From the NCBI GenBank assembly GCA_977017575.1, contig CDRNVI010000148.1:124001-188000 (forward strand): a stretch of DNA of 64,000 bases, read 5' to 3'. A program made the translations under genes and the position numbers. How positions within the stretch are numbered: position 1 is the first letter of the stretch; the number at the start of each line of letters is the position of its first letter. Of this stretch, positions 43,712 through 55,211 are shown piece by piece. The notes beneath the pieces are model-generated. The model made no database searches, was not told where the DNA came from, and worked only from the letters and a program-made list of their open reading frames with translations. The stretch is from Paramoeba atlantica. Its lineage: Eukaryota > Discosea.

Positions 43712-43756
43712 GGAGGTGCAAACACAAAAGCAGAAACATCGAGGGGCAAACGAATT
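43712..43756 (+). repeat. GGTGCAAAC repeat, two decayed units
   Basis: GGAGGTGCAAACACAAAAGC and CGAGGGGCAAACGAATTTTC, related to the larger arrays at 54.5-54.8 and 55.95-56.05 kb. It lies just downstream of the Ulp1-like relic in the same sense. Confidence 0.55.
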
Positions 43757-43796
43757 TTCCTCGATTAACTTGAGGAAAATGGTCTTTTTTTTAGCG

Positions 43797-43864
43797 GATT
43801 AGTTGGTTTCGATTTGTCTCAAACACAACAACCCCCTTTTATCCTCCCAAAAAAGATGAATAAT
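43797..43864 (+). pseudogene. Relic of the 3' end of the GATA-factor gene
   Basis: TTGGTTTCGATTTGTCTCAA, then ACACAACAACCCCCTTTTATCC, and AATAATTAATTTTT match the last 17 codons and stop region of the intact gene (33,527-33,600) with small indels that break the frame. It lies at the same distance and orientation relative to receptor copy 2 as the true gene does to copy 1, so it was carried along by the duplication. Confidence 0.9.
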
Positions 43865-43910
43865 TAATTTTTTATTATTTACAATAAATGTTCTATCCAA
43901 TCTGATTTTC

Positions 43911-46900
43911 TTAATCTTCAACTTTTTTCGTAAATTTGTCACTGGGATTCCATTCTTTCTTTCCTTGATCCTCAGTCTCCCATTTTCGGATGATCTTTAA
44001 TTGTCGAACTCCTCTTTGAGAACCCCACAAATCCTCATTTTCCCCTTCATTTTGTGTTGAGTGAACCGGAGTATTGCTCTGTCGTGTACTGGAAGAAGTT
44101 TCACCCAACTCTGATTGGAAAAATGCTGAATAGTTGAATTGGAGTTGTAAGAAGAAGAGAAGGAAGACTTCAGTGATCATCAAAGTAATAAACATATAAA
44201 CCGAAGATACAAATTCAATTGCCAAAATAAGAATAAATAGAAGACATCGAATGAAGAAAGAAAGAACAATTACACCCCCAATCACCATCACAAACCGTTT
44301 TGGTCGGCTCACTCTCTTTGACAATTTGATTAAAGTGTACGAATAAAAACAAAAGATAGCTCCCAAAACAAACGTCACAGAAATGATCAACGATTGATAA
44401 ATAATGGACAATGTTCGTGTGCTTTCTTCTTGTTTGTCATAAGAAGGCGCAACTCGTCCAGGACAAGGTGATTCTCCTCCTTCTTCTTTCAAGATCACTT
44501 CAGAGTAAACAATCGTCACAATTACCCAAAGAGACCACACAAAGATTAATCCCCAAATGACTACTCCTTCTAATTTGTCAGAATCACGCATAAATGTCTT
44601 TTGAGATGCAACCTTTTGCCAAAAAAAGATGGATGTAATCACCACACTGAATAACAAAAAAGTTGGAATCTCAAAAACAATAAACTCAGCAAGTTCATTT
44701 CCATCAAAAACCTCATTTGGATATCCAAACATGAAAACAACTCGAAACACACACAAAATAATCAACAAAAACGAGATGATTCCCAACATTTGTGAACTGT
44801 TACGATGTTGAAGGAAGTAAACGAAATAGATTAACAACAGAGCAAAACAAATACAATAACAAACTCCCAATGTGTACATCAAAGCACGTGTCTCTCGAGA
44901 AGTATACCCTTCTTCCCTCTCTTCATAATCTTCAAATCGGGAAATTGGATACAAACGAATTGTATTTTCAATCACTTCAGGAACATCTTCAACAACAATC
45001 GTACCACACCAAAACCGAGAACCAAAAACAAAAGATGTGTTAAGATCTGATATCCCAAGAGGATAAATTGTTCCCACAGCTTTCTTTGAGTATCCAATAT
45101 CTGGTACTGGGTATTTTAAAATCTCTGTTGTTAAATGTTTTTTGTCACTCACCAAAAGACAAACCAAAAAAGATTTCACATTCACCAAATTTCGAAAGGA
45201 AATAACACTCCCATCTCCACGAAGAACACCAACTGTTGCAGATTTTTGATTCAACACAATCCCAAGTTGAAGTTTCTTTTCAAATTCAAATGAAATACTT
45301 GGGCGAGGTGGAGGAACAACAAACCAAGCTTCAGAGACAATTGATAAATTCAACAAAGTACATCCTTCACTAATACTATCCAATGCAAAAGAAACTCTTG
45401 AAGATGGTCCTTTCACAAAAGATGTTTCACCCACACAAACACGTTTCACTCCAACTAATTCTTCCACCTCCTGATTTCCAACTTTTTGATTGTAACATTG
45501 GGGGGGATTGTTGTTATCTCCATCATCCCCCTCAACAACTGTCTCATTTGAATTGGAGAAACAATCACAGACTAACAAATTCAATGAAGAGGAAACATAA
45601 TTGTTTTCACAAATCACTTCAGATTTCACTGCAAAAGAAAATCGTTGTTCTTCTGTTGCTTCCAACCATTTTTGCAAAAGTTCAAAAGAGAGAGAAGGAG
45701 TCCATTGATATTTAACAACAGGTTGAATTTCTCTCCAATGAAGTGTTCGCGAAACACCATGACTCCAAACACCTTGAAACCATTCCCATGGATACTCATT
45801 GATTCCACCACGACAATCACAATCTTCATCATCAAGCCAAAGTAATTGATGTTGAATTAATGGTAGTTGACATCCATATCGACCATGATTTTTGTTTCTA
45901 CATTCTGTTTCGCTCATTGCTGGAGTTAACCACGTTCGCGCAGTTCCTGTGACTGGATCTGAAATACAACTCTCAGGAGATTGAACATAAGCCTCTCGAC
46001 ATCCACTCACAAGGCGATCTGTTACATCTGGACAAAAAGTATATCTGAGTGTTGATACATAAATTCCAGATGTGAAACAAGCTCCAAACTGAACATCAAT
46101 TTGATGGTCAGCATCAGATCGAATAATTGTTGTTGAAGGTCGATCAGTACAGTACCCAGAGTTTTCACACTCTTCTTGTGATTCACATTGATGCCATAAA
46201 TCCACAAAACACTTCAAATATCGTTGGAATGTGGTTTTCCCATTACATGATGTTGTTTCCACAGATTCACATGTTTCCCAATTTGTGGAAGCATCAATCA
46301 ATAAAGACAACTGCAAATTTTGTGGAGTGTTTTGTTTTAGAATATGTGGAAAACACACAAAAAGAGAGGAAAAGAGAAAAAAAAAGAGAGAGGAAAAGAG
46401 AAAAAAAAAAAGAGGAAAAGAAGGGGCAATAAAAAGAGAAAAAGAACCTCAATACAACTCTCCAAAGTATTAGCATTTACAACACAAATCGAATCTTCAT
46501 ACCAAACAGCTTCAACATTAGAAATCTTGTTGAAACCTTCACAAAGACTTTCAGAATCAACAGCCACCAAACAAACACCACGAAGTCCATCCAAAGATCG
46601 ACAACTTTCTCCAGGACAATCAGTTGAGCAATGCCCAGTTTGTGCATAGCAATTTTCTGCAGACAATCCAAAAATAATATCGCCATCTCCCAACTCACAA
46701 GCAACTGTATTCTCACAAAAATCTTGATCACCAGGAACATAGATACATTCTTCATCTTCTCCTCCAGGACAATAAACACAATAATTCCCTTCTTTACATT
46801 TATCATCATCAGCATCATCACTACCACCACCACCATCACTCTCAGGAAGTCCAGTCACTGGACAAACAATTGAAGATGAGGAACACTCAGCTTCAGATGA

Positions 46901-49900
46901 TGCATGAAACACATAAAGAGGAAGACATCGCGTGTAACATTGTGCTCCACTCTGTTTACAAGAAGTTCCAAGACAATAACCAGGAGGACAAATCTCATTC
47001 ACACTTTCAATATCATCAACAGGAAGACCAAGAACCTCTGCTTTGCAAGTTAAAGATTCTAAAGCAGTCCAAACATAACGAGATCGTAAAAAGATATCTA
47101 ATGGTTCATTGGTTGCAATACAATCATCCACCAAAGCAGCAGATTTTAATCCAAGAAAGAATATTTCAGAATCACGAGATGCAAAGGAAGCTTCTTTAGG
47201 TAGAATATTCAATCGTAAATAGTCTTCCAGTGAAGGACTCATTTTCGAGATGTAACATCGAAGGAATCCATCTTCAACCTCTGATGTTGTTCCTAACACA
47301 CACTTTTTGGTTTGATGATTGCACTTTCCAGACCATTGTTCACACTGAAAATCAGCCACACAATCAATTCCCTTGAAATCGTCTGTTTGTTATGTTGTTT
47401 AGAGAAAAAGAAAAGATAATAAAAAGGAGGGGAGGGGGAGAGGGGGAGAGGGGGTGGTGAGAAGACTCTATCAATTTTCTTTTTTTCGAATTCACAAAAA
47501 CAAAAACAAAAACATTGGAGAAAGAAAAGGAGAAAGAAAAATAGAACCTCGAAGGCCTGCTTGATTCAAACAACCACGCACAACACGATTCAGTTCTTTA
47601 TCAAGAACATATCCCAACTCATTTCGAAAGTTCTGTGAAAAAAAAACAAAACAAAAATAAAGTGTCAATCTATCTCAACAATAAAAACCACTGAATAAAG
47701 AAGAAAAGGAAAGACCTTAATACCAGAGGAACATCCTTGAACAAGATCTTTCACATGATTCAAAGAATGTGCCAAATCTTCAAAATAGGTATTGGCACAT
47801 TCAGATACCCCACAAGTTGAAGAATCTGCTGTTGTAAACTGTTCTTGATTTTGTACGATTGTGAAAGGAATACAACAATCAATTGCCTCCGCTGTAACAG
47901 CACAACAAGGACTTTTCTCATACTCTTCTGTTCCAAGTTCATATTGACAGAAACTTTGATCAACTAAAGTTACATTCTCAACTTGGGTATTCATCGCTTC
48001 AATTGCAGCTTCTTTACAAGAAGAACTCGCAATCCCAGCACCTAATATGTCTACCACATACTTTGTTTTTTTTGGAGGGTGGGGGTGTGGAGGGGAGGAA
48101 AGAGAGAAGATTGAAAGATCAGTAAAAGAAATTAACAAAAAAAACAAAAACAAAAAACAAAAAAACAAAAACAAAGAAACTACAAACTTTGTGAAATTCA
48201 ATTGTTTCTAATGAATCTGATTCGAGGACTTCAGATAGCTCATCGTTCACAATAATTTGGAGTCTCTCATAACTTGTTTGATCACACAATTCCGAAAGAT
48301 TGATTTGAGTGAATGAAGATAGAGGGATTGTTGCCAAGTATTGACTGGGAGAAGCTGGAGTCTTCTCATTGAGATCAAATGCGTTATTAGGAAGCTCTGG
48401 AACCTCCCCAAGCTCATTGGTGATTGAGAGAAGTGCAAGAGAAACTTGTTCTAATTGATTACGAGGAAAGACCACAGAAGAATCAATCGCAAGAAGAATC
48501 ACTGCAGTCAATGTGTTTTTGAGAGGTTGAGCGCCAATCACGTTGTAATATTGTTCATACACATTAATCCCTTCAGTGTCAAACTTGGGTAACTGTGGAG
48601 AAGGAGGCCAGAAGATCAAAGGATCAGAAGTTGAAGGTACCATCCAAGCTTGACAAAAAGCTGGGAAGAAATCTCCACAATTCATCCCTGGAATTCCAAA
48701 GAGAGCAGGAGACATTGCAGACAAAGCTTCTTGGTAACTAAAACTCGCTGAAGGAGTGTTTGCACTTGGAGGAGCTAATGGAATTAAAAGAGGAATCGAA
48801 ACTGTTGAAAAAATAACATGTGTTCGTCCTGGAATCCAGAAAGTTATCCCACATCGAACATACGAAACAACATCAGAACACATTGAGAATGAAACTCGAT
48901 TCTCTCCTCGACTATATCGCGAGATTAGAGAATTACTCAAGAACGTTTTCTGATTGGTATCTTTGGGCATGCAATGAACGTCTACAAAGGGACCTTTCTC
49001 TTCTAAAGTCCCAGAAAACGAAACTTGGTGGCATCCTGCAAGTACAAAAAGAGATCTATCAATAGAATGCAAAAGATTTTGAGAAAGAAAGAAAATCAGG
49101 TAATTAAATTACCTGGTGGAATTGGTAAAACAAATCCAGCAACTGAAGAAAAAGATCTGCCAAAATCGACTGTGAGGGTTTCTGTATCTTGGAGACAAAA
49201 AGTTGGTTGATCAGTTCCTGCTTGCGCTCCAATTATCTCACTTTCAGGAACATCTTTACAAAGAATTCTTCCAGGAGGAGGAATCAATGGATATTCTTGA
49301 GGAGAAACTTCGATTTTGACATCAAAAGATGAACTAAAAAAAGAATAAACTGCAAGAGAATACGTTCCTAATTGATAGTCAATGTGAGCATTTGGACAAA
49401 CAACTAGGAGGTTATTTAATGCCCACCCAAGCCCTGGTGGAATGTCGCCTTCTCTCCATTGTGTCTTTTCTGCAGTTGGAACAGCGTACAAATTCGAGAG
49501 ATAGACCAGAGGCACACCATAGAGTGGACGTAGAGAAAGTTTAAATGGTTTGCAAGTGTATTCTTCTGAAACAAAAAACCGGAAGTAAACAGTTTCATCA
49601 GGTTCAAGAGTGAAGACTTTTGATCGTTCGTTAAGATTTAAAGTGTGATAAGGAGGAATAGAATCAGGTTCACACCATTCATTGACTTGATCCCAAGAAT
49701 CATGATCACCTTTTTGAGCTGGACCACAGCACCGAACATCTTCACAATCTGTTGGCTTTGGAAGGTGGGGGTGGGGGTGGGGATGGGGATGGGGATGGGG
49801 TTTTAATGTCAGTCATGTATTCTCGCAAGATGAAAAACAAAAAGTAAAGAACAGAAAAAACCTGTTGTGATGACCAATCACAAGGAACACAATTTGTTTC

Positions 49901-50125
49901 TGGACAATCCTTCTCAGATAACCCACAAATGAAAGATTCCCCTCTCAGATAAAGCTCTTGATCAAATTCCATTTGAACCACAGCTGCTTCATACTCGATA
50001 TTTAAAACAGTTTGATTGATAAACCAAAGTTTTTCATCAACAAGACGAGGGCGAATTGCAAAGACTTCAACAAACACAAAACCCAAAAATAACACCCAAC
50101 CAAACGATTTTACAACAGCACCCAT
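43911..50125 (-). CDS. Giant Cys-rich seven-transmembrane receptor-like protein, copy 2 (intact)
   Basis: Seven exons: 49862-50125, 49113-49755, 48188-49035, 47716-48060, 47548-47632, 46448-47382, 43911-46310. Total 1840 codons including stop, all in frame, so intact. DNA is nearly identical to copy 1 through exons and introns. Differences include one missing codon in exon 2 (GRSFSSVAG against GRAFSAQVAG), scattered substitutions in exons 3-4, a 21-bp shorter intron tract at 47,515 and a different cytoplasmic tail. The tail continues 28 residues longer (IRKWETEDQGKKEW, ending KKVED). Signal peptide MGAVVKSFGWVLFLGFVFVE. Function as for copy 1: cell-surface receptor or sensor by architecture, ligand unknown. 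Confidence 0.85.
49763..49801 (+). repeat. G-run minisatellite in receptor copy 2, intron 1
   Basis: Same element as in copy 1, with one more GGGGAT unit and without the terminal run of eight G. Confidence 0.85.
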
Positions 50126-50690
50126 TCCCTTCACCGCTTCGCACCAAACCGCCCCGTGAGTTCCCCCGAAAACTATTCAATGGTTTCCAAACCAAACAAA
50201 CCAAATCCTGAACGAAGGAAGGAAGTTGTTGTTCGCACTGGCCCACCACACCACAAGAGGAGAGGAAGTGTTCACGAGAACAGAGTGAGAGGGCCGAATC
50301 CCAACGGTTTTTCTGCGCTCGCTCAAGGTTTTTCCCGCTTTCCTTTCGGCGATTTTGAGAAAAAAATTCTCGTTTTTTGAGATACCAGTTTTTGTTTCAC
50401 AAAGAGGGAGTTTTTGGAGAAAGAGATTGTTTACGACAATTGGTGAGCGACAAGATGAAATCTGGAAAACAACAGCGGACGGAGCAAAAAAGGTTTTGCC
50501 AAATAAGGAATTTCAAGTAAGATACCTAAAGACTCTCAAAAAGACCCTCTTTGAAACCCTTGCTCTAGGATGCCAAAAGAGAAAAGAACACAAGAAAGAT
50601 ATCTCTTTGATTTAAAATGTATTTCTCCCAATTCTGACTCTTTTGCCGATTCATTTACAATTCTCAGAAAGAGGAAAAAGGGAGAAAAGT
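50126..50690. pseudogene. Duplicated receptor promoter plus relic of the RhoGEF 3' end
   Basis: Matches 57,148-57,690 along most of its length (ACGGTTTTTCTGCGCTCGCT, CGTTTTTTGAGATACCAG, TCTCCCAATTCTGACTCTTT) with small indels. In the second location this sequence joins the true end of the RhoGEF gene. Here it is cut off from any such gene, so the last portion (about 50,620-50,690) is a stranded gene tail. Confidence 0.8.
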
Positions 50691-51149
50691 GAAAAAAAAA
50701 AAAGGGATATCCTTAATTAGGGAATTTCTTGTTCGTTTCCGTTTGGTCTCTTTTTTGTGTTCGGTTTTGGTTCAGAAAGCTCGAGAGCAAGGTGTTTTCG
50801 AGATTTCCTTCTTTACACCTCCCCCTTTTTGAAAATCAAGTGTCCCCATCTTTTGAAGATCCTCGTTGCAGGGCGTCTGAGCTTCATCATAAAGGAAGAG
50901 CTACTCTTATCAACAGTCTCCTTTTTTCTTGGTTCCATTTGACCAAGACACTTCTTAAAGGAAACGTTTATCGATGTTGGTAGATATATCCGTCGATTTC
51001 TTTGTGTTCTTTTCCAAGATCATTTTGGTCTCTTGCTGATTCTCTCTTCTCTGGAATGGTCTTGAAGAGACCCGCTCATTCCTCTTCTTGCATTTTCTTT
51101 TTCCAAGAGATAATCTTTCAAAAGTTCAGAGTCCTCTGAATTCATGACT
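50691..51149. other. Spacer before the gypsy remnant
   Basis: No gene called. Includes GGGAATTTCTTGTTCGTTTC (about 50,720), nearly the same as a piece of the divergent promoter at 19.65 kb. The - strand frame TKKKETVDKSSSSF is open but unassigned. Confidence 0.4.
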
Positions 51150-54008
51150 CACTTTTCCTCTCTTGCAGTGGTATACCTGGCTAAGACATCCAGCCTTGTT
51201 CACAGAAAGTACTTCTTTTCTGCTGTGCCTTGGCAGCTTCTCGTTCTAATTCAGGCAGTTTGCCATTCAAGATCAGGTTTCTTAAAGTTTATTATCGATA
51301 CTCGAAGAATATTGGTGGCTATAATCCACAGTTTTGGCCTCCTGTTGCCAGTAAAATGATGCCCTTTCTTTGGCTGACAGTATGTTTGTTGTGTTGAGAG
51401 TTCTTCGTCAGACCACATGCAGCGACCAGTGGTGGTGAGCATTGTGCCCTCATTTCGATATCAATATCGGCTTGAGGCATGCAGTCAAAAGCATCACCGG
51501 AAGTCTCAACCGAAGGCAACTGAAGCTGACCCATCAGAGCACAAATTGTGTCAAAATTGTGATGAAAACTTGCTGACCATCCGTTGAATTTTGATCAGTC
51601 ATTCATGTACTGCCTCTTTTGTGGCTTTCTCACAAGCCTGGGATAGTTGCCTAGCAGAGCCCTGCCATTAGGCAACACATTTTTCCGGGTTGCAAGCTGA
51701 CCCACGCCAACTGTGGCATCAAATTTCTCTCCTGCGGGTGACTGGGCAAAGGTCTGATCCTCAGTATTGTCCATGTGATCAGACCTCATTGGAGTCTTAC
51801 CAAGCTGAGAAGCAGATTTGGTCATATTGGTACTTGCTCCATTACAGCATGGAATTCCCAGATTCTCAAGTATCTGCTCTATTGAGGATTGTTGTTGATC
51901 TTGTTTTTCGTAGATGGGATGTCCTTTGCGAGGAGTTATGGATGAATCTTCTGCACCGACTCACCAATCCCAAGAATGATTTCAATTCTCTGTGGTTTGC
52001 TGGTACCGGAAAGTTTTTGATGCAGAAAAGACAAGTAATTCGCGAATTTTGGTTGGCAAAGTCGGACTTTATCAAGGTAAATTCTTAAATTATTTTCTCT
52101 GAGTCTATTCAGTACTTTTTCTAAAGACTGACGGTGTTCCTCAAAGGTTTTCGAAAAGATTACAATATCATCAGCATAGTTTATGCATATGTGCCATTGC
52201 AACCCTGCCAAAACTGTGTCCATGAAATGTTGTTGTGTTGCGGGAGCAGTTGATAATCCAAAAGGTATTCAATTTCTCCTTGTCTTCCTCTTTGATAGGA
52301 ATTGACCAAATTCCTTCTGTCATGTCAAGAGTTGAGTAATATGAAGATCCAGCAAAATAATTCAGGACATCATTAATCTTTGGTAGTGGGTAACTCCATT
52401 TCTCTGTTCTTTGGTTCAATTCTCGATAATCGACGCAAAATCGAACTTTTCAGCCACCAGCATAATCACCCTTCTGTTTGCCATCTTCTGAATATGCTTT
52501 TCTTCGATTTTTTGTTTAACTCAATCGCGACCTCGATAATTTCGCTTAAAAGATTCCTCACAACCTTTCCTGAGTTTGATTTCGAATTAGGTGGCATTCG
52601 CATGCCCTAATATCTTGAAATTTTTCAAAAAGTTTGCAACATTACGAGGTTTGTTCTGTTAAGATTTCAAAGTTATGAAGACCCGTCTTTTTAATGAAAT
52701 TTTCGTATTTCTTTAGGGCTTCCTCATCCTTCTCCTCTTTTTCGGAAGTTGGTGCATCTTGCACGAAAAGGTTTTGGAGGGAGCAAAGAGCACAAAGCGA
52801 TACCTCCTGCGAAAACTCTTTTCCATCTTCCCCCCTATTTCTTAATTGTCTTCTCATATCGTTCAGAGATAGATGACAATCTTCTTGAGTGTGATTCGGT
52901 TGGGAAGGTCGAGAGTTTGGTTGATTTAACTTTTTCGAAAGTTCTACAAAGCTTCCAGCAATTGGTCTCCTTTCCAAAACTTGGATTTCAGTGTTTTGTG
53001 CGTCTTCTTTGGTCACAAAGATGTGTCTTGCCATTGAGGATCCTTCTCGTGGTGCTTGTGAAATATTCATTACTTCAATAGAGCATGTACATCGATCTTT
53101 AATGTGATTTTTCCTCAGGTGTACCAAACTGGGATATCCGATCAATTCTGCATTCCACCTTGAAATGCCTTTGACATATCCCATCGCCACAATCGATCAC
53201 CGATCCTGCTTTGTTCTCCAACCAGCACATTTGATCCTCCTTCAACACAAGAGGTCGACCATGTGTTTTACGCAGCAACTGAGCATTGCTTGGGGTGAAG
53301 TCGAATCCTTCTCTCACCAACCTTATCAAGAAATTGGAAGCTCCCACCACTTTCCATACCTTCCATTTTTTCGCAAGAGCTCCTACTACCCTCAATTGTT
53401 GCTTCTGAGCACCTGAAACCTCTCCACATTTTCTCTTCTTCTCAGAAACAACAAGAAGAGGATTTCTTTGTCTCTTCACTTGTTACCCTGCCCTCCTGAC
53501 TGAGGGCAGTTTCGAGCAATGTGACCCACACTTCTGCAGGCATAACAAACGGTCAAGCTGTGCTTGTTTTGATTGTTGGGCTGTGTCTGTTGCGGTGCTG
53601 GGTAGGAGGTAAAACGGTATTTTCAGAAAAGTGTTGGAGGGGGGCCTACATTACAATAATTCGGTTTTTTCTTCTTCTCAACTTTCTTCTTAGCAGACAT
53701 TCCCCACTGCTGACTTCTGTGCCACCTTCACCCTCTTTGTAAATTCGAACTTCCTCTAGTGGTTCGACACTTGATTTGTCCGCCAGAGTGACACCCATCT
53801 TTGCCAGAGAAGTCTCTGGTGTCATCCTTTCTGACATAAAACGAAGATTGATATGAAACCTTTGAACCACTTGTTCCCAGGTCATGATCCTTCCAGACTC
53901 CTTAAACTTTGCCTTGTAGGCAGAATCATGTTCAAATTTCTCGAGGAATGCGTCAATATTACATGACTTCCAAAGCTGGAATTCGGCGTATCTAGCAGAG
54001 TCTCTCAT
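51150..54008 (-). mobile_element. Degenerate Ty3/gypsy-type retrotransposon
   Basis: On the - strand, in gag-to-integrase order. Gag (about 54,008-53,650) reads MRDSARYAEFQLWKSCNIDA, then WEQVVQRFHINLRFMSE. A CCHC zinc knuckle CYACRSVGHIARNC lies near 53,540-53,500. A linker/protease-like region covers 53,480-52,640. Reverse transcriptase at 52,400-51,940 shows KWSYPLPKINDVLNYFAGSS, YYSTLDMTEGIWSIPI and the active site YADDIVIFS, then HRQSLEKVLNRLRENNL. RELKSFLGLVSRCRRFIH follows. A trace of the integrase H2C2 region (ERASFYWQ) is near 51,380. Frames are broken many times and most of RNase H is gone. No terminal repeats were recognised. It lies opposite in orientation to the copia remnant. 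Confidence 0.8.
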
Positions 54009-54096
54009 TTAGGATTTTTCTCAGATTTTAAAAAAGCAAGACAGGTTAAATAAGTTCTTTCTTTTTTATTTTGATTTGAAAAAATTGTTTGAATAG

Positions 54097-54510
54097 GGTC
54101 TTTATGGCTCATTTAACTCGTCGTCTTCAAAATGCCAAGTAAAGTTGGTGTCTGAGCAGAAATATCAAATTACTCTTTCCATGTTATATTGATGGGAACC
54201 AATGGGTTTTAGTTGTTTTAGAGAAGGCCTTTGAAACAATAGATTTGTATTACTATTCTCTTCAATACAATGGAGATGCTTTCGTGAAGGTTACTTTTAA
54301 ATTTCTTCTCACTCTCTAATCAGAAAGTGGAATCAATTTAGAAGGGAGAATGGGATTTTTTTGAAAGTGTACATGAACTTCAATTTTAGAATTTGTTTTT
54401 CATATTGAAGAAACTCCAACCCAATATGTAAACTTTTTTTCCCTTGATTTATCCTTTTTGTTATTGCTTTTTTGTTGGAATTCCTGTGGCTCTTTTTCAA
54501 ACTCTAAGTG
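54097..54510 (+). pseudogene. Decayed Ulp1/C48-type protease domain
   Basis: After a TTGAATAG acceptor: VFMAHLTRRLQNAK, in-frame TAA at 54140-54142, then SWCLSRNIKLLFPCYIDGNQ, WVLVVLEKAFETID and LYYYSLQYNGDAFVK to a GTTACT donor at 54,290. A second exon FVFHIEETPTQ starts at about 54,391. A weak NSCGSF lies near 54,475. The layout matches the Ulp1 domain (His-Trp, Asp, Gln, Cys), but His is Gln (NQW) and Asp is Tyr (YYYSL), and a stop interrupts it, so it cannot be an active protease. Confidence 0.55.
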
Positions 54511-54540
54511 TTTAATTTTTCATGGGAAAGTGTTTGTTGA

Positions 54541-54640
54541 TGAAACATTGAGAGGTAGAAATGAAACATGAGAGGTAGAAATGAAACATACAAATGAAAC
54601 ATCCAAGGCAGAAATGAAACGTCCAAAGGTAGAAATGAAG
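54541..54640 (+). repeat. AGGTAGAAATGAAACAT minisatellite (+ sense)
   Basis: About five units of 17-20 bp such as AGAGGTAGAAATGAAACATG and CCAAGGCAGAAATGAAACGT. Related to the GGTGCAAA arrays nearby. Confidence 0.75.
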
Positions 54641-54690
54641 TTTCTAACATGGCGACAACTGGTGTGTTCGTTATCAATAAGAGAGAACTA

Positions 54691-54802
54691 TGTTTGCACC
54701 TATGACGATTCCATTTGCCCCAAAATGTTTACATTTGCACCTATGATGTTTACGGTTGCACCAAAATGTTTCAAATTTGTGTTTACACCTCTATGTTTCT
54801 GA
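54691..54802 (-). repeat. GGTGCAAATGTAAACAT minisatellite (- sense)
   Basis: On the - strand, about five imperfect units (AGGTGCAAATGTAAACATTT, TGGGGCAAATGGAATCGTCA and similar). It forms an inverted pair with the array at 54,541-54,640. Confidence 0.75.
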
Positions 54803-55211
54803 TTTTGTGGATGCACTTGAAAGGACTCGAGTGGGAACCTGAGTGTTTATTCCAAAAGAAACAATCAACTAAGGGAACAACAACACACTCAAAACCAGAG
54901 ACAAAAATCAAAAATCAAAAAAAGACAAGAAAGAATCCAAGGGAAGGAAAACAGAAACAAAGAGACAATGACTCGAGAGAAAAGAGCAGGAAGGAATCCA
55001 AAGCACCCAGGTCAAGAGATGGAGGAGAGAACAAAGAGAGATCCAAAGCAGACAAAAAGGGGAAGGAACAAAAGCCACAAAGCTCAAAGGGAACCACACC
55101 AAGCGGCCTCATTCTTGATTTGGACCTTCAATTGTCTGGGCAAACAAATACTTTTCTTATAAAGAGTGCAGCATCAGCAAAACAAAAGGAATCCAAAGGA
55201 ATCTCAATGAA
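54803..55211. other. Spacer with an unassigned Lys-rich frame
   Basis: The + strand is open to 55,218 with a Lys/Glu/Ser-rich peptide (TREKRAGRN-like segments in several frames). The composition is that of purine-rich DNA and I do not call a gene. Confidence 0.4.

Noticed and set aside
19648-50742. Shared 20-bp GGGAATTTCTTGTT(T/C)GTTTC at 19.65 and 50.72 kb as a mobile-element end
   Set aside because: Only one short match with one mismatch; no repeat structure around it. More likely a common promoter word or chance.
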